From Owenia fusiformis (Eukaryota; Annelida; Polychaeta; Sabellida; Oweniidae), in the NCBI GenBank assembly GCA_903813345.2, contig CAIIXF020000003.1, positions 2,136,109-2,200,108 on the forward strand: a DNA stretch of 64,000 nucleotides. Direction: 5' to 3'. The number at the start of each line of letters is the position of its first letter. Position 1 is the first letter of the stretch. The position numbers and the translations under genes are program-made. This document shows, in pieces, positions 23,688 to 34,553 of this stretch. The notes beneath the pieces were generated by a model. The model ran no database searches, was not told where the DNA came from, and saw nothing but the letters and a program-made list of their open reading frames with translations.

Positions 23688-24063
23688 CTATAGTCCATTT
23701 GTCATTTTCTGAACGTATGAATATCTAAAAGTATGATGTTTTTCTGTGGAAATACTATCATTAGGGATTATTGGAGTGATTTAGCTGGGTTGCCAAAAAA
23801 ATAACTTTGGGGAAATTTTTTGTATCTATTACCATGGTAACATACCAGGTATATGGTGGTATCCCAACGCTAAGTCAATAGTCAACGCCATGTTAAGCGA
23901 TTGCACCCCTCCCTAATCAGCCTATATAATTTTTTCCCCAAACAAACTTTTTCGGCAACCCAGTTAAATCACTTCAGAAAACCCTTATTATCATAAATCG
24001 ACCATAAAACATCGTACTTTTAACAATTTCTAGGTTCACTATTGGATGTATAGGGGTGACAAA
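23688..24063. mobile_element. Palindromic element, TAGTCCATTTGTCA ends
   Basis: Left end TAGTCCATTTGTCA pairs with TGACAAATGGACTA at the right end. Internal blocks also pair (GATTTAGCTGGGTTGCC with GGCAACCCAGTTAAATC). About 375 bp with no ORF, wedged between two other MITEs. Confidence 0.65.
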
Positions 24064-24064
24064 T

Positions 24065-24280
24065 GGACTACTAGGTCACATTTGCCCTGAATCATCGGTC
24101 GGCGCTCGGCCGATTGAGTATTTTGTTCAAAATTGAAGGTCATATCTCAAAACTGTGGTCAGATGTGAAGTCCCGGCCGGCCGGCGCTCGGCCGATTGAG
24201 TATTTTGTTCAAAATTGAAGGTCATAATCGACCGGGCGCCGGCCGGTGAATCGAAGCAAATGGGTGACCTATAGGCATTA
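24065..24280. mobile_element. Rearranged copy of the GGCCGGCGCTCGGCCGATTG MITE
   Basis: Two direct copies of a CGGCGCTCGGCCGATTGAGT block plus an inverted GGGCGCCGGCCGG near the end. The outer ends (GGTCACATTTG and CAAATGGGTGACC) are inverted. It looks like an internally duplicated member of the 23440 family. Confidence 0.6.
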
Positions 24281-24304
24281 CAGCTACCAGATTTACCTGC
24301 TATT

Positions 24305-24440
24305 TTATTTGCAACTCATTTAAGTATGAATGGAAAAGTGGCAGGTACTCTTTATTTTTAAATGAGTTGCCAATAAAATAGAAGTTAATCCCGTAGCCGA
24401 CATCCGAATGTTGCATTCGCGAATACAAGCTTCTTAGTGT
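24305..24440. repeat. Dispersed AGTGGCAGG repeat, copy 1
   Basis: AACTCATTTAAGTATGAATG through AGTGGCAGGTACTC to AAATGAGTTGCC forms a short palindrome. A shared tail GTAGCCGACA..AAGCTT follows. Related copies at 42884 and 51440. Confidence 0.6.
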
Positions 24441-25028
24441 ATCTTCGACGTATTAAATAATTTGAAAATCTGGTACAATTATTTGAGGTATGACTAATAA
24501 CAGTGTAGAATTATTGCTTCTAATTTTTTCTTGACATCCTGTATGTTTCATGAAGCCCCAGTTGTAAACTATTATGTCTTTCCTTCAGAAATTCCGGAGA
24601 TTTACTTATCCCGATTAAAAGAATAATTGCAAAGGCGATTCTTCGTCTTCATCTCTAGAATGCTTCTAAAATGAATGTATCATAAAAATATCATTTGCCC
24701 ACCCTGTATAATGTAAATATTAATGTATCATCTTCAAAAAGGGTGATGAAAACAAAAAAGCAATACGTATACAGATAAACAATGTTAATAAAAATCAACA
24801 TCTTCATATTAAAATATAAATATCTCAACTTGTCATTTTACTTGTATCAACATATTCAAACCATGGGGAGAGATAACTCATAAACTAATCATTTAGTAAA
24901 TGCGAGTCATTTTTAAAATCTGAATTCAAACGTACAAAATATAAGGTGTAAAAATCGTTTTATAACCATTTTGAAATCATACTTTAGGTGTAGTTCAAGA
25001 ACGAGAAACGAATGTTTCAAGAACCAAC

Positions 25029-25191
25029 CTGTCTGCATTGTAAATATTATGAACGAGGTTGCCAGTATCCATGTGGCGTCGTCCCATGACATAGCCTCCA
25101 TTCCGCATGTTTTACATTTAAATGTTGTTGTTGTTGTATTTCCCATTATTGTGCTGTTTTCATTTTGCGTTGTCAAGTTCTCGTACTCCAT
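25029..25191 (-). CDS. AMT: AMT alternative first exon 1b
   Basis: ATG at 25191-25189 opens 54 codons plus one base, ending at ACAG|GTTGGT. It encodes an N-terminus with MEYENLTTQNENSTIMGN, FKCKTCGMEAMSWDDATW and ILATSFIIFTMQT. The N-terminus has several N-glycosylation sequons and a Cys-x2-Cys pair, then the same half-helix as exon 1a. The phase fits exon 2, predicting a 594-residue protein. It is closely similar to exon 1c, including flanks, so the pair comes from a recent duplication. The donor has T at +3, unlike the other first exons. Confidence 0.85.
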
Positions 25192-25259
25192 AGCTCATAT
25201 ATTTTATGCATTTCACTGTTCTGACATATGTCATTCCGTGGTTTCCTATATCAATACGT

Positions 25260-26189
25260 GGTGTCATACATCAAGTGCGAGAGTAGCAAGATTGTATCGT
25301 AATTGAAACTGGCTAATCAAATAGACGACGTGCGTTTCAAATTATGAAGTATCGGTGTAATACAAATATCTATTACCCATTATATATGTTTAGATGCCCA
25401 ATGAAGATGACACGCTATCTACTTCTATACAACACACCCATTATGACTGTTAATGGAATGTGAATCAATCATTTTCAGGTAATTGAGGATGCTTCAAGCA
25501 AAGCTTGGCAATATTGCTTATTAACACATGATATAATACAGTATACATTAAATAGTAGGGAGAAATAAATAATATATAATATACTATAGGTCGCATATTA
25601 CACCAGGGGAGGAATATATAATATACTTTATATATTATACTATATATACTATAAGATAGTTATATTTAAATATTTGTTTAACAATGCATTTTACTGGATA
25701 ACTGTGTCATAATTATGTCTTGTAATTGATTTTGTGAGGAAGTCAATTGTTTTGGCTTGAAACACAATAAAATCTTGAATCCTGAATCTTATATAGTATA
25801 TCACATTTTAGGAGAGAAATAAATATGCGCCTGTGTTTTGTTTAAGCTATATTTAATTCTCATTTATGTCATACTTATTCTATACAAATTCTTAAAAACG
25901 ATCTACAGAAAATATTATGGACAGCTATGTAATCTTAACTTGGGTTACCTTTTATAAACATGCATTTCAATTCAATTCAATTTATTTCATTTGATAGGAT
26001 ATTCTAAACACTAATTAAGATATCGGCTAAATGAGCTATTTTGATTATCAACGTAATCTTCAAAATTCGCATTCTTTTGGCAAACATCGAATTTTGTCTG
26101 TTGGCCTACCAGGTGGGAAGAAAATCATATTTTTTTTATAAAATCAAACTGAAACAAAGCTTGATATAAGTACCTGAAGAGCACGCAGC
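25260..26189. other. Upstream flank of exon 1b, AT-rich
   Basis: Holds the TATA-like block near 25430, then very AT-rich sequence with ATATAT runs around 25570-25680. No coding signal. Confidence 0.4.
25424..25433 (-). promoter_or_regulatory. TATA-like element upstream of exon 1b
   Basis: Minus strand GTTGTATAGA about 235 nt before the exon 1b ATG, in the position equivalent to the TTTTATATAG upstream of exon 1c. The TATA core is weaker here. Confidence 0.33.
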
Positions 26190-27880
26190 AACAGGACTTA
26201 GCTGCAACACATGCAACTTCAGTATATCAGAAACAATTAATTACAATCAAGAGTTACACCAGAAGACGTTCATGGCCTCACTTGACAGCGCTAAAGCTTA
26301 CGATACCGTATGTCATGCAGGGTTGTTCCTCAAGCTATACTCTATCGGAATAAGGGGAGCTCTATGGGACATCTTATACCACCTGTACAATAACTTCAAT
26401 CGGATCAATCATATTCAAGGGTCACATGTCAACCTTGTTCCCAATCAGTCAATCTGTCCGGCAGGGAGGGGTCCTTTCCGGATGGCTTTACAATGTATAC
26501 ATTGACAGTCTCCTGCAGGAGCTTGAAGCTTCAAACCTGGGGTCAGTCGTCCTGCACTGCATCTACCTATGCAGACGACATTTGTCTCCTTGCAAATTCA
26601 AAAGAATATCTAGAAGCACTTATAGACATTGATATAGGATACTCCCGGAAATGGACATTCTTATTTAACATGTCAAAATCCACTGTAATTACTTTCGGTG
26701 AAACGAAGGGAACTACTAGTAATAATATCATGACCCAATCCCGTAAATGTACCACTGATGCAGGGGAGTTAAAGGAAGTGTCGGAGGTAAAACACCTAGG
26801 AAATACATACAGCAACCACCAAAGCAATAGGAGCATAACGAATAAAGCCTGCCATATCATGAAAGGCTCCTTTGCATCTCTAGTAGGTGTTGGAGTGCAT
26901 CCCAAGGGGCTCAATCCAACAACGGGCATTAAGTTGATAAAAACTATATGCGTACCATCTGCAATAAATGGATGTGAGCTTTGGAACAACCTTATTAAGT
27001 CAAACATAACGCAAATAGGAACTGCACTGAGATATATCATGAAAAAAGCTCTCGAGCTCCACAAACACACACGTCTGGGACATACTATACGCTCTATCAG
27101 ACGGCATTAACAACAAACAGGCTACTATAGATCTGAGGAAACTATTCTTCCTTGGCCAACTTTGCCACTTGAATCAAAACGTGGCAGCCAAGTAGATGTT
27201 TCTTCTGAGAGCGCATATGTATGACTTGAACAAAATGGGACAAAGGGGGTTTATTTATTTAAGCTTTTTTGAGAACTATCTCCACGACGGCTTCTTTCCA
27301 AAAGAGAATTATGGCGAAACATTTGCAGATACGAAGTGCAACTTTACAATGAAAATCTGTCAATTCCTCGACAAGACATAAGAATACCTATCACTAGCGC
27401 CAAAAAGCTCACTATATGGAGATTAGCACTTGAAAAACCTAGACTATTAACTGTAGCCCATATTGTTGCCAAAGTAGTAGCACTTCCGGTAACATCAGTA
27501 AACACACTATGTGATAAATGTGGAATGTTCTACCAAGATCAATTAAATCATGCCTTGCTGAAGTGTCAAGCATACAAGGAACACAGACAAGCATTCATCA
27601 ATGATATTAGAGCAATCTCTGGTAATGCGTCTTTACACCTCGACAACGTTAGTGCTATGGTGCAAGCCGATCTCTGCAATCTATGCCTAGAAGTGCCCTT
27701 CAAATACATCAATAAAATTGTAAGGCTGGGGGACATCGATTTAACTCCACCATATCCTACGTAACGTTTTAATTTATTTTATATAAAATGCAATTGTAAA
27801 TAATGTTCATGTCAACTTGTATATAAATGTGCTTATGTTTAAAAACTCCAATTACAAATTGGGAAATAAAAGATACATAC
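26190..27880 (+). mobile_element. Decayed non-LTR retrotransposon (LINE), reverse transcriptase and C-terminal part
   Basis: Reverse-transcriptase motifs run in order: ASLDSAKAYDTVCHAGLF at 26272, ISQSVRQGGVLSGWLYNVY near 26440, and TYADDICLLANSKEYL near 26560. Then come the thumb-like region and a C-terminal Cys/His motif (CDKCGMFYQDQLNHALLKC) near 27510-27570. The pieces lie in different frames (shifts near 26420 and 26560, and stops around 27110-27340), so the copy is dead. The 5' part with any endonuclease is missing, as is usual for LINE copies. The 3' end is near an ATAC microsatellite at about 27870. Clade not resolved. It lies in the AMT locus between first exons 1b and 1c. Confidence 0.85.
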
Positions 27881-28286
27881 ATACTATTACGAATCTGTAG
27901 AACTCAAAAGGGAATAAAGGAAGCAATTTAAACAAAAACCCGAGAACCTCTTTATATCGTTGGAAAAATAAGTAGCTTACATTTGACATTGATTTTATTG
28001 AAATGAATATTTATGAAATTTACTAGTTATCATGCTGAAATATGAAGTAGCTATGTACATTCATCATAATATAAATACTGCACATTAATATTTTTCCAAT
28101 CACACTTTTTCTTCGTTCTGTTATTATCAGTTTTCCTTTATCTAAAGTATTTGTCTTGTAATACTTCGAATGTAATTGTTGCTAGTGTATGTTAATCTTT
28201 CTTATTCAGAAATTCCTGACGATCTGTTCATCTCGATTTCAATACCAAGTGCAAAAGTGATTAATGCATCTGCCACAATAAATTAA

Positions 28287-28641
28287 AGGATTTAAGCCCT
28301 GGACTCAGTGCATTGTTTGCTGAATCATACCATGAAAATGTTGTTTCCAAACCTTTGCACGACCGCGCAGCGAGAACGCAAAGTTTAGGAATCAAAGCCC
28401 GTGTGGAATGAAGCAGCTACAATGCATTTAGTCTTGGGCTTAAATTCTTTTCACATTTTCAATGAATTTGTTTTGCAAGGGTCAAGTTGGCAAGTCATCA
28501 AATCCAATGTGAAAAGTCCATTCATCACCATGACAGCTGTTTAACTAGTGACCTTGCATGTGTTATTGATATTTCACACACTGTTCATTATGTGAATACT
28601 CTGTTCTGATTGGCTGGAATCGGACACACCTTGCCTAGATA
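28287..28641 (+). repeat. Dispersed repeat, copy 3
   Basis: From GGATTTAAGCCCTGG to GGACACACCTTGCCTAG. Best preserved of the three copies. Confidence 0.68.
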
Positions 28642-28871
28642 TGTGTGAAACAGTTATTATAAACAAAGTTATCTCAGAATGAAATTTATATGAGCATTTT
28701 TGGTCCACTCTACATGTATATTATCACACACTTTTTGTGATGTAATGTTCATTCTGCGATACGGTGTTCGATGTGATAATTTTTCAGAGCGACATGACAG
28801 ACCGTGGGGAAAACCTAACCGCATTTTAAACAATTTTTCACAGCAATATATCTGGATATGATAAGTCTGCA

Positions 28872-29022
28872 GAGTAGCCTAACACCTCAGTCACATTTCC
28901 TACGGCGACCGGTCTATTATTTCTGCGGTCAGTAGCATTTCTACCATCGCCGTAGAATTTCTGCGGTCGGATACTTTTGCAGTCACACTTTATACGTACG
29001 ACAGATGTGACTGGTGTTAGGA
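28872..29022. mobile_element. MITE, CCTCAGTCACATTT family
   Basis: CCTAACACCTCAGTCACATT pairs with AGATGTGACTGGTGTTAGG. The GC-rich inside resembles the other family members. Located between first exons 1b and 1c. Confidence 0.72.
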
Positions 29023-29589
29023 ATCATCAGCATGAACAAAGAGATCGGCTACTTACAAATATCATGAGTATTCAGGTATCAGGTATTAGCATGAGCTGTG
29101 AATCTGTTTTAGCTTTAAAATAGTTTGGCTAGGTGTCAGGTATGCATTGGTTTTTCATAACTGTATGAATTCAAAATAAGTTCTCTATAACATTTTAGTT
29201 AGGATTTATAAGCCTTTTAGTGAAAGTGATGAGGCTATCATAAAAATCGTTTCAAGGGGAGGTTCACTTATTGGTACACCAGATATATTGATCGATCAAT
29301 AATTAGATTTTTTTTAAAAAGTAACCTGAACTTCGGCGCCAAATTTTAAACGTTTCACATGCATTTTCAAAAATATCAAGAATATTAATTAGTTCTTTTA
29401 ATTGTTCTTTTAGAAACACAACCATCTTTTAGACCACCCTTATAAATACAAAGGTTCTTATACCATTCATTTTTTAAGAACAACGACTGGTAAAAATAAA
29501 TATTTAGTCCATTCTACATAAGTCGTTCCAACAGTTGATGGAATCACATATGTATTCAAAAATGTGTAACGACATTTAAAAAAACCAAC

Positions 29590-29758
29590 CTGTCTGCATT
29601 GTAAATATTATGAACGAGGTTGCTAATATCCATGTGGCGTCGTCCCATGACATGTCTTCCATTCCGCATGTTTTGCATTTAAATGTTGTTGTTGTTGTAT
29701 TTCCCATAATTGTGATGTTATCAGTTAGAGTTGTCAAGTTATCATACTTTTCATACAT
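29590..29758 (-). CDS. AMT: AMT alternative first exon 1c
   Basis: ATG at 29758-29756 opens 56 codons plus one base, ending at ACAG|GTTGGT. It encodes MYEKYDNLTTLTDNITIMGN, FKCKTCGMEDMSWDDATW and ILATSFIIFTMQT. It has three sequons before the Thr-rich stretch and the same two cysteines as exon 1b. The frame stays open for 57 nt upstream of this ATG, but without another ATG. Joined to exon 2 it predicts 596 residues. The GTTGGT donor is shared with exon 1b. Confidence 0.84.
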
Positions 29759-29970
29759 TTCATAGAAATAGTCCTCTGTTATGATATCTGCTAACGGTGC
29801 AGTGTCATATATCAAATGTGAAAGTAGTTATATATGATTCGCTTGATAGTATCATAAATGAATCTTGTTGAACAAACGGGGCAAATTCAATTTAAAACGC
29901 TCTGTTCTAGCTATAACACGCGGATCTATTGCACTTCAGGCGATTAATAAAAATGACATGCCGTCTACGT

Positions 29971-29980
29971 CTATATAAAA
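29971..29980 (-). promoter_or_regulatory. TATA-like element upstream of exon 1c
   Basis: Minus strand TTTTATATAG about 210 nt before the exon 1c ATG. It is followed by ACGTAGACGGCATGTCAT, which aligns with the block upstream of exon 1b (AAGTAGATAGCGTGTCAT). Conservation of this block between the two copies supports a promoter, but no transcript start is known. Confidence 0.4.
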
Positions 29981-30699
29981 CGTCCATTGTGATTTTTAGT
30001 AGAATTTAATAAGCAATTATTTCCAGAGAACTGAGGAAGCAAGACACCTAGCTAGGTAATGTCGAATCGTTAATTCGAAGAGTAGCTAGTATACGACAGA
30101 AACACAGTAAATTACTTTACATGGGGATATCTGATAGATTCCTCATATGTATGTTTAAAAGTGAGTTTGTATTTTTATTGAGTAACATACAATTTTCATT
30201 TTTTATTTCTTTCATCAACAATTTTGCTGCTTTTAGCCCTAATGTGTGCGGGGGGGGTCAATCCGACCCCCCACTCTCGATTTTTTCAAGAGTACTTTTT
30301 GCAATTTTTATTTGCGTCTCTGTTATTTTTTCAGCTTGAGCCACAGATATAAGACACTTTTTGGCGTAAAAACCAAGGTGATTGGGCGTACATGTAGAGG
30401 GGCAACGTTATGATAGTTGGAACTTGATGCTAATAACATTGAAATTCATGAAATATTTATTGTTACTTTGTTTCTTATGCTCTAGAAAATACAAATAGAT
30501 TAGTATTACCGTTTGATAAATGATGATTTAGCATTTTGAATAATCTGTCCAATATGCTTTATTTGGTGAAAATCGAGCCGCTATTGACTGTGTTATGAAT
30601 TTTAAAGGTAAAAAAACAGTCAATCTCCAAGTAATCGCAAAACGCGTTCTCTTCACGAATTTGAGAGAAAATGGAGAAAATTACTTCATGAATATACAT

Positions 30700-31380
30700 A
30701 TTTGCATATTCCTAAATCGTATGCACACCGTGGTACCAGAAATATGATTATACCTTCTTCAAAATTTAGATATCATTTTTGTATTCTCTCCTATCCCCAA
30801 TTTTTCAATTTCACTATTTCGATGTTTGGGCCGTTGCTAAGTGGTTGCGAGGCAACATCTTGGACCAAAACTATATTGGAACAATACCAAGTCATACATT
30901 CATACATCTTCATACTAAATCACTGATTGGCATTAGTTGTGCATCTTAAAAAATGAATGCTAAAGACAAAAAAGTTGAACTTGAAATTACTGATTATTCA
31001 ACTTCACATTACATCGATTTCAATTGGATATCGCGATACCTGCTATCTTTGAAAATGTGTAACTTCAGTTCTAGAAAAGTTTTTACCATGATTTTAGTCT
31101 TATTTGAAAGATAATAGATTATTCTTTAAGGCAGCGAAGCATTTTTTTGTTGTGAAAGAAGATCGACAATCTATCACAAAATGTCGAAGTACACCCCCGA
31201 GGTCACGTTGACCTCGATTTGACCAACGTTGACTATTTTTAAAAATAAATTCTGAAGAGGTAATTAAAAAGGTTTACAACAATACCAACAATAATGAAAT
31301 AGAAATTATATCAAGTGATAAAAGAGGGGTCCAAAGTATCCCCCTTTCAACTTAGTGTTATAAAAAAGGTTGCAGACTCT
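30700..31380 (+). repeat. Long direct repeat, copy 1
   Basis: From TATGCACACCGTGGTACCAG to AGTGTTATAAAAAAGGTTGC. Shares long blocks with 32340-32805 (CCAAGTCATACATTCATACA, GCGATACCTGCTATCTTTGA). Family unknown. Confidence 0.7.
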
Positions 31381-32339
31381 AGGGTTAATGCATTTCTTAG
31401 TAAGGACGGTTTCCTAGTTTTAATTTTGAAAAGCAAAATACATTTGAATATTTAAGCACACGTACCAAATGGAAATGACCGAACGTTGTTATGGAACCTC
31501 GTAAGACAAAAGAAACTCTATGTGTATACAAGTTATAAGCAAAACAATAAATCCCAGGACCATGATTGAAATATTTAAAGAAAAGAAACAATGTCTTATA
31601 CACTCCTTCCCCAGACAATTCAAAACCAATATCACAATCCAAGACCACAACAACAAGAGACAGTTCATTCACATTGATATACAATAATAGTAAATAGGTA
31701 ATCAATCATACACGTGGACATTAAATGCACAGTCTGACATATAACAAAAGTGAAACAAGGCATTTGCAAGGAAAATGTCACCACCTAGTTGCTCATAATG
31801 TTATGAGTTCAATCTAAAGTCAGATTTGAACTTCTGAGTCTATTGGAAGTTTTAAGAATTTGTTACAGACGCCAACCGCCAACCCCCACCCGCCGACCCC
31901 AAACCACCAACCGCCGTCACAAAAAAAGGAGACCATAACAATATGTCACCACTTTTTGGTGGTGACATAATTATGACTACTTTTTATGACCTTAGACCCT
32001 ACAGGAAACCGAAACCCATTGTCTGCAGCCGAGAAATTAATTAATTAAATTAATTACCTGTACTTTCATTATTAATAACAATATTATTAATAAAAATAAA
32101 TAAATAAAATATAATAAATTAGACAGCGCGTAATAGTTTCCATTTGGGGCAATTTTTAGAATATCAGTTTTTTTCTTGTTAGTCGATTTTGATATTAAAT
32201 AGATGTCGTTCTTTGCATTCAAGTGTCTTGTATACCTGTCAATGACGATGGATCCTAGATTAGAAAGAGGACAAATTCAAGAAATATATATTTCAAAATG
32301 TGAACGATTTTTTTAAAATTTGGAACTTGTTACACTGCT

Positions 32340-32805
32340 CTCTGTCTATGCACACTGTGGTGCCAGAATTATCTTCCAAATTTTAGATATATCTCTTTTA
32401 TTCTCCCCTACCCCCGACCATTTTTCAATTTTACTTTTCCGGTTTTTGTGCCACTGCTAGGTAATTGCTAGACAATACCAAGTCATACATTCATACATTT
32501 GCACACTAAATCCCTGATTGGCATTTGTTGTACATCTTGAAATACGAAAGCTTAAGACAAGAACAAGTTGATCTTGAAATTGCTGACTATTCAATCTCAC
32601 GTTACATTGATTTCAATGGGATTTCGCGATACCTGCTATCTTTGAAAGGGTGATATAACTTCACTTCTAGAAAAACGTTTACCACGATTTAACTTTTATT
32701 TGAAAGATAATAGATGATTTTTTAAGGCAGCGAAGAGGACAAATTCAAGGGTCCAAATGACGCCCTCCCGTTGCGACTTAGTGTTATAAAAAAGGTTGCA
32801 GCCAT
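32340..32805 (+). repeat. Long direct repeat, copy 2 (shorter)
   Basis: From TATGCACACTGTGGTGCCAG to AGTGTTATAAAAAAGGTTGC, lacking some internal blocks of copy 1. Confidence 0.7.
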
Positions 32806-32837
32806 TACACTAGCTGCCAATCTCAAACCGCATCAAA

Positions 32838-33030
32838 TAGCGCTGTTTACGAAACAGTGCTGGACAGTGCTGTAAAAACAGTACTGTACATCGCTGTTTT
32901 CAAAAACAGTGCTGTACAGCGCTGTAAAAACAGTACTGTACTACGCTGAACTAGCACTGAACATCGCTATATAGCGCAGTACTCGAACTGCACTGTTCAG
33001 TACTGTTTACAGCGCTATACAGCGCTGCAA
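32838..33030. repeat. ACAGCGCTGT / ACAGTACTGT palindrome cluster
   Basis: A 190-bp tract built from alternating short palindromes such as ACAGTACTGT, ACAGCGCTGT and TATAGCGCTA, with TTTACAGC links. It ends about 40 bp from the exon 1d donor, on the intron side. Not a simple microsatellite. Confidence 0.75.
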
Positions 33031-33068
33031 GATGATGTTCCGGATTGGGGGTGTAGGGTTAAGCTTAC

Positions 33069-33243
33069 CTGTCTGCATTGTGAACACTAAGAATGCATTA
33101 CTAAGAATCCACATGGAGTCGATCCGGTATATAGAGACATCTTCATCATCATCTGGAGCAGTAGTAATGTCGTACGTAACAGAAGTAACACTAGCTATAT
33201 CAGTGATAATGTCTATCCCGGCCAATATGACTTCAGATCCCAT
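33069..33243 (-). CDS. AMT: AMT alternative first exon 1d (most diverged)
   Basis: ATG at 33243-33241 opens 58 codons plus one base, ending at ACAG|GTAAGC. The N-terminus is acidic and Thr/Ile-rich (MGSEVILAGIDIITDIASVT, APDDDEDVSIYRID). It lacks the cysteines and sequons of exons 1b and 1c, then runs into MWILSNAFLVFTMQT. It would give a 598-residue protein if spliced to exon 2, nearly 12.5 kb away. It could instead be the only surviving exon of a lost paralog. Confidence 0.78.
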
Positions 33244-34553
33244 CCTGATACTAATAAGATTTCTTACATGAGGATATCGTCTAGGAAGTATTATGAACTG
33301 ATTGAGTCAGAAGACATTTTGTATTCATCTTTCTAAGTCATCAATAACCAGCTACTATGGCGTCAGATCCAATCCTCAAGTAAGATTTTTATAGGATGCA
33401 TGTCAATGTCATGGTTGATTCACTAAATGATATAGTTTAAATGTATACGGAAGACATTTTGTATCCATGATAAATTAAACTTCCCTAGTCATTCGTAATC
33501 AGCTAACAATCCGAATATCGTTTTTCGATACTGAGTAAACAAAGTGTATTGACTTGTCGTTACCAAATATTTATTTATTTATAATATTACATGGAGTGAG
33601 AACAAGGGCACACCGAACCAACAGTTAATGGTCAAATAATTAGTTATATTTAACAAGATTATTTATTTTTGGTCTGTAGGTCATGAAGTGGTATACGTTT
33701 TGATTTGATGCCTCTTTTATCTCTGCATAGCAGGGATAGTCAATTCTATCTTCTAGACAAGTGAAACATTTTAACTTGATTCATATATTATGCACAGGTT
33801 GCATGGACCTTCTTGAATAGAGCATTAACATGTTATTGAGGAAAAAACAAAGAATTTTCAAAATATGAAATACAAGATAATTGTTGTACTAACTTAGAAT
33901 TACTAGAATAATGATGGAAGCTATCTTTCCTCAAATTAGGCCAAGTATTAACTCTCTCACTTCTAATGCTACTGAACATATATGTATTAAATTAGTAATT
34001 CTAGGCTCCTAGCCTTTTGTTAATGTTACAAACGTTGAATGGAAAAAATGTATTTCGGAGTGAACTGCGGTTGTGCTTCGTATTGGATTGAACATTCTAC
34101 AAGTGAAAGGAAATTGTTTTGAAATGATTGATAGGGGGGGGGGGGTCTAACATAGTACAGATGTAATAAAGAAATAATTTCGAAGTTCAAACCTGAAATC
34201 CTTAGATAATTGTTATCATCGGATCAACGTATTTCGGAGTATTATTTCTGAAAATATCAAAGTTCAACCGCTCTCGCATATCACAAACATAAAATTTATG
34301 AAATAATTTCTAAACTTAAAATTTTATACAGAAATGTACACATTTTTTTCTGGAATACTCTTATATTTAATAAACGTGCACAAAGTAGATGCATTCATAT
34401 GCGTTCACCTAATCAATGAAATATCATTTAACCACAGGTACAGGTAACGTAAAAATAGTATCAAGCTGCGTAGTGGCTAGCCTGAATTCTGTATATTTCA
34501 ACGGGGCTTCAAAAAATCACTATATCTTCTTTGTATATAAAGCTACGTTCACA
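33244..34553. other. Upstream flank of exon 1d, nothing recognised
   Basis: AT-rich, with a G run near 34135. Would hold the 1d promoter if that exon is used, but I see no clear TATA element. Confidence 0.4.

Noticed and set aside
25260-33000. A lost exon 2 belonging to first exons 1b-1d
   Set aside because: I looked for the FGMLEAG, AERTK and GTVHLLG signatures on both strands between the first exons and found none, so separate complete genes are not supported here.
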